Of a stretch of 7,292 bases of DNA, positions 7,282 through 7,292 are shown piece by piece. A program made the translations under genes and the position numbers. Every line of letters starts with the position of its first letter. The first letter of the stretch is position 1. This DNA comes from an uncultured Rhodospirillales bacterium. Lineage in GTDB: Bacteria; Pseudomonadota; Alphaproteobacteria; Acetobacterales; Acetobacteraceae. The notes under the pieces were generated by a model. That model saw only the letters and a program-made list of their open reading frames with translations, had not been told where the DNA came from and searched no databases. The stretch lies in contig CAIYPH010000130.1 in the NCBI GenBank assembly GCA_903928045.1, positions 1-7,292 on the forward strand, written 5' to 3'.

Positions 7282-7292
7282 GCAAGCGGTTC

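Overview
The window is a very GC-rich, tightly packed stretch of bacterial chromosome with every gene on the + strand. It carries tsaE (tRNA t6A modification), addB and addA (double-strand-break repair helicase-nuclease) and trxA (thioredoxin). The codon use (third positions almost all G or C), the form of AddB (alphaproteobacterial type) and the order addB-addA-trxA point to an alphaproteobacterium. The A/T-only palindrome at the left edge resembles elements I recall from intergenic regions of Acetobacteraceae, so that family is my best guess. Genus cannot be told from this sequence.

Layout: 1-28 is a T-run/A-run inverted repeat, probably a terminator-like intergenic element behind a gene outside the window. 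29-93 is a short leader with a ribosome binding site. tsaE (94-525) overlaps addB (522-3458) by four bases (ATGA), and addB overlaps addA (3455-6898) in the same way, so the three genes read as one translationally coupled operon. A 56-base gap, locally richer in A/T, separates addA from trxA (6955-7281). The last 11 bases hold nothing recognisable.

How the genes work together: AddA supplies the active UvrD/Rep-type motor and one nuclease domain. AddB supplies an inactive helicase-like scaffold and a second nuclease domain. Together they resect broken DNA ends and prepare 3' single strands for RecA. TsaE is the ATPase that supports the TsaB-TsaD threonylcarbamoyl transferase on tRNAs reading ANN codons. 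Thioredoxin is the general disulfide reductase. TsaE and thioredoxin have no known mechanistic link to AddAB, and the grouping appears to be conserved gene order.

I see no new system here. The points most worth checking are the apparent lack of the amgK-murU pair that in many alphaproteobacteria lies between tsaE and addB, the A/T palindrome at the left edge, and the lack of both a Walker A motif and iron-sulfur cysteines in AddB.
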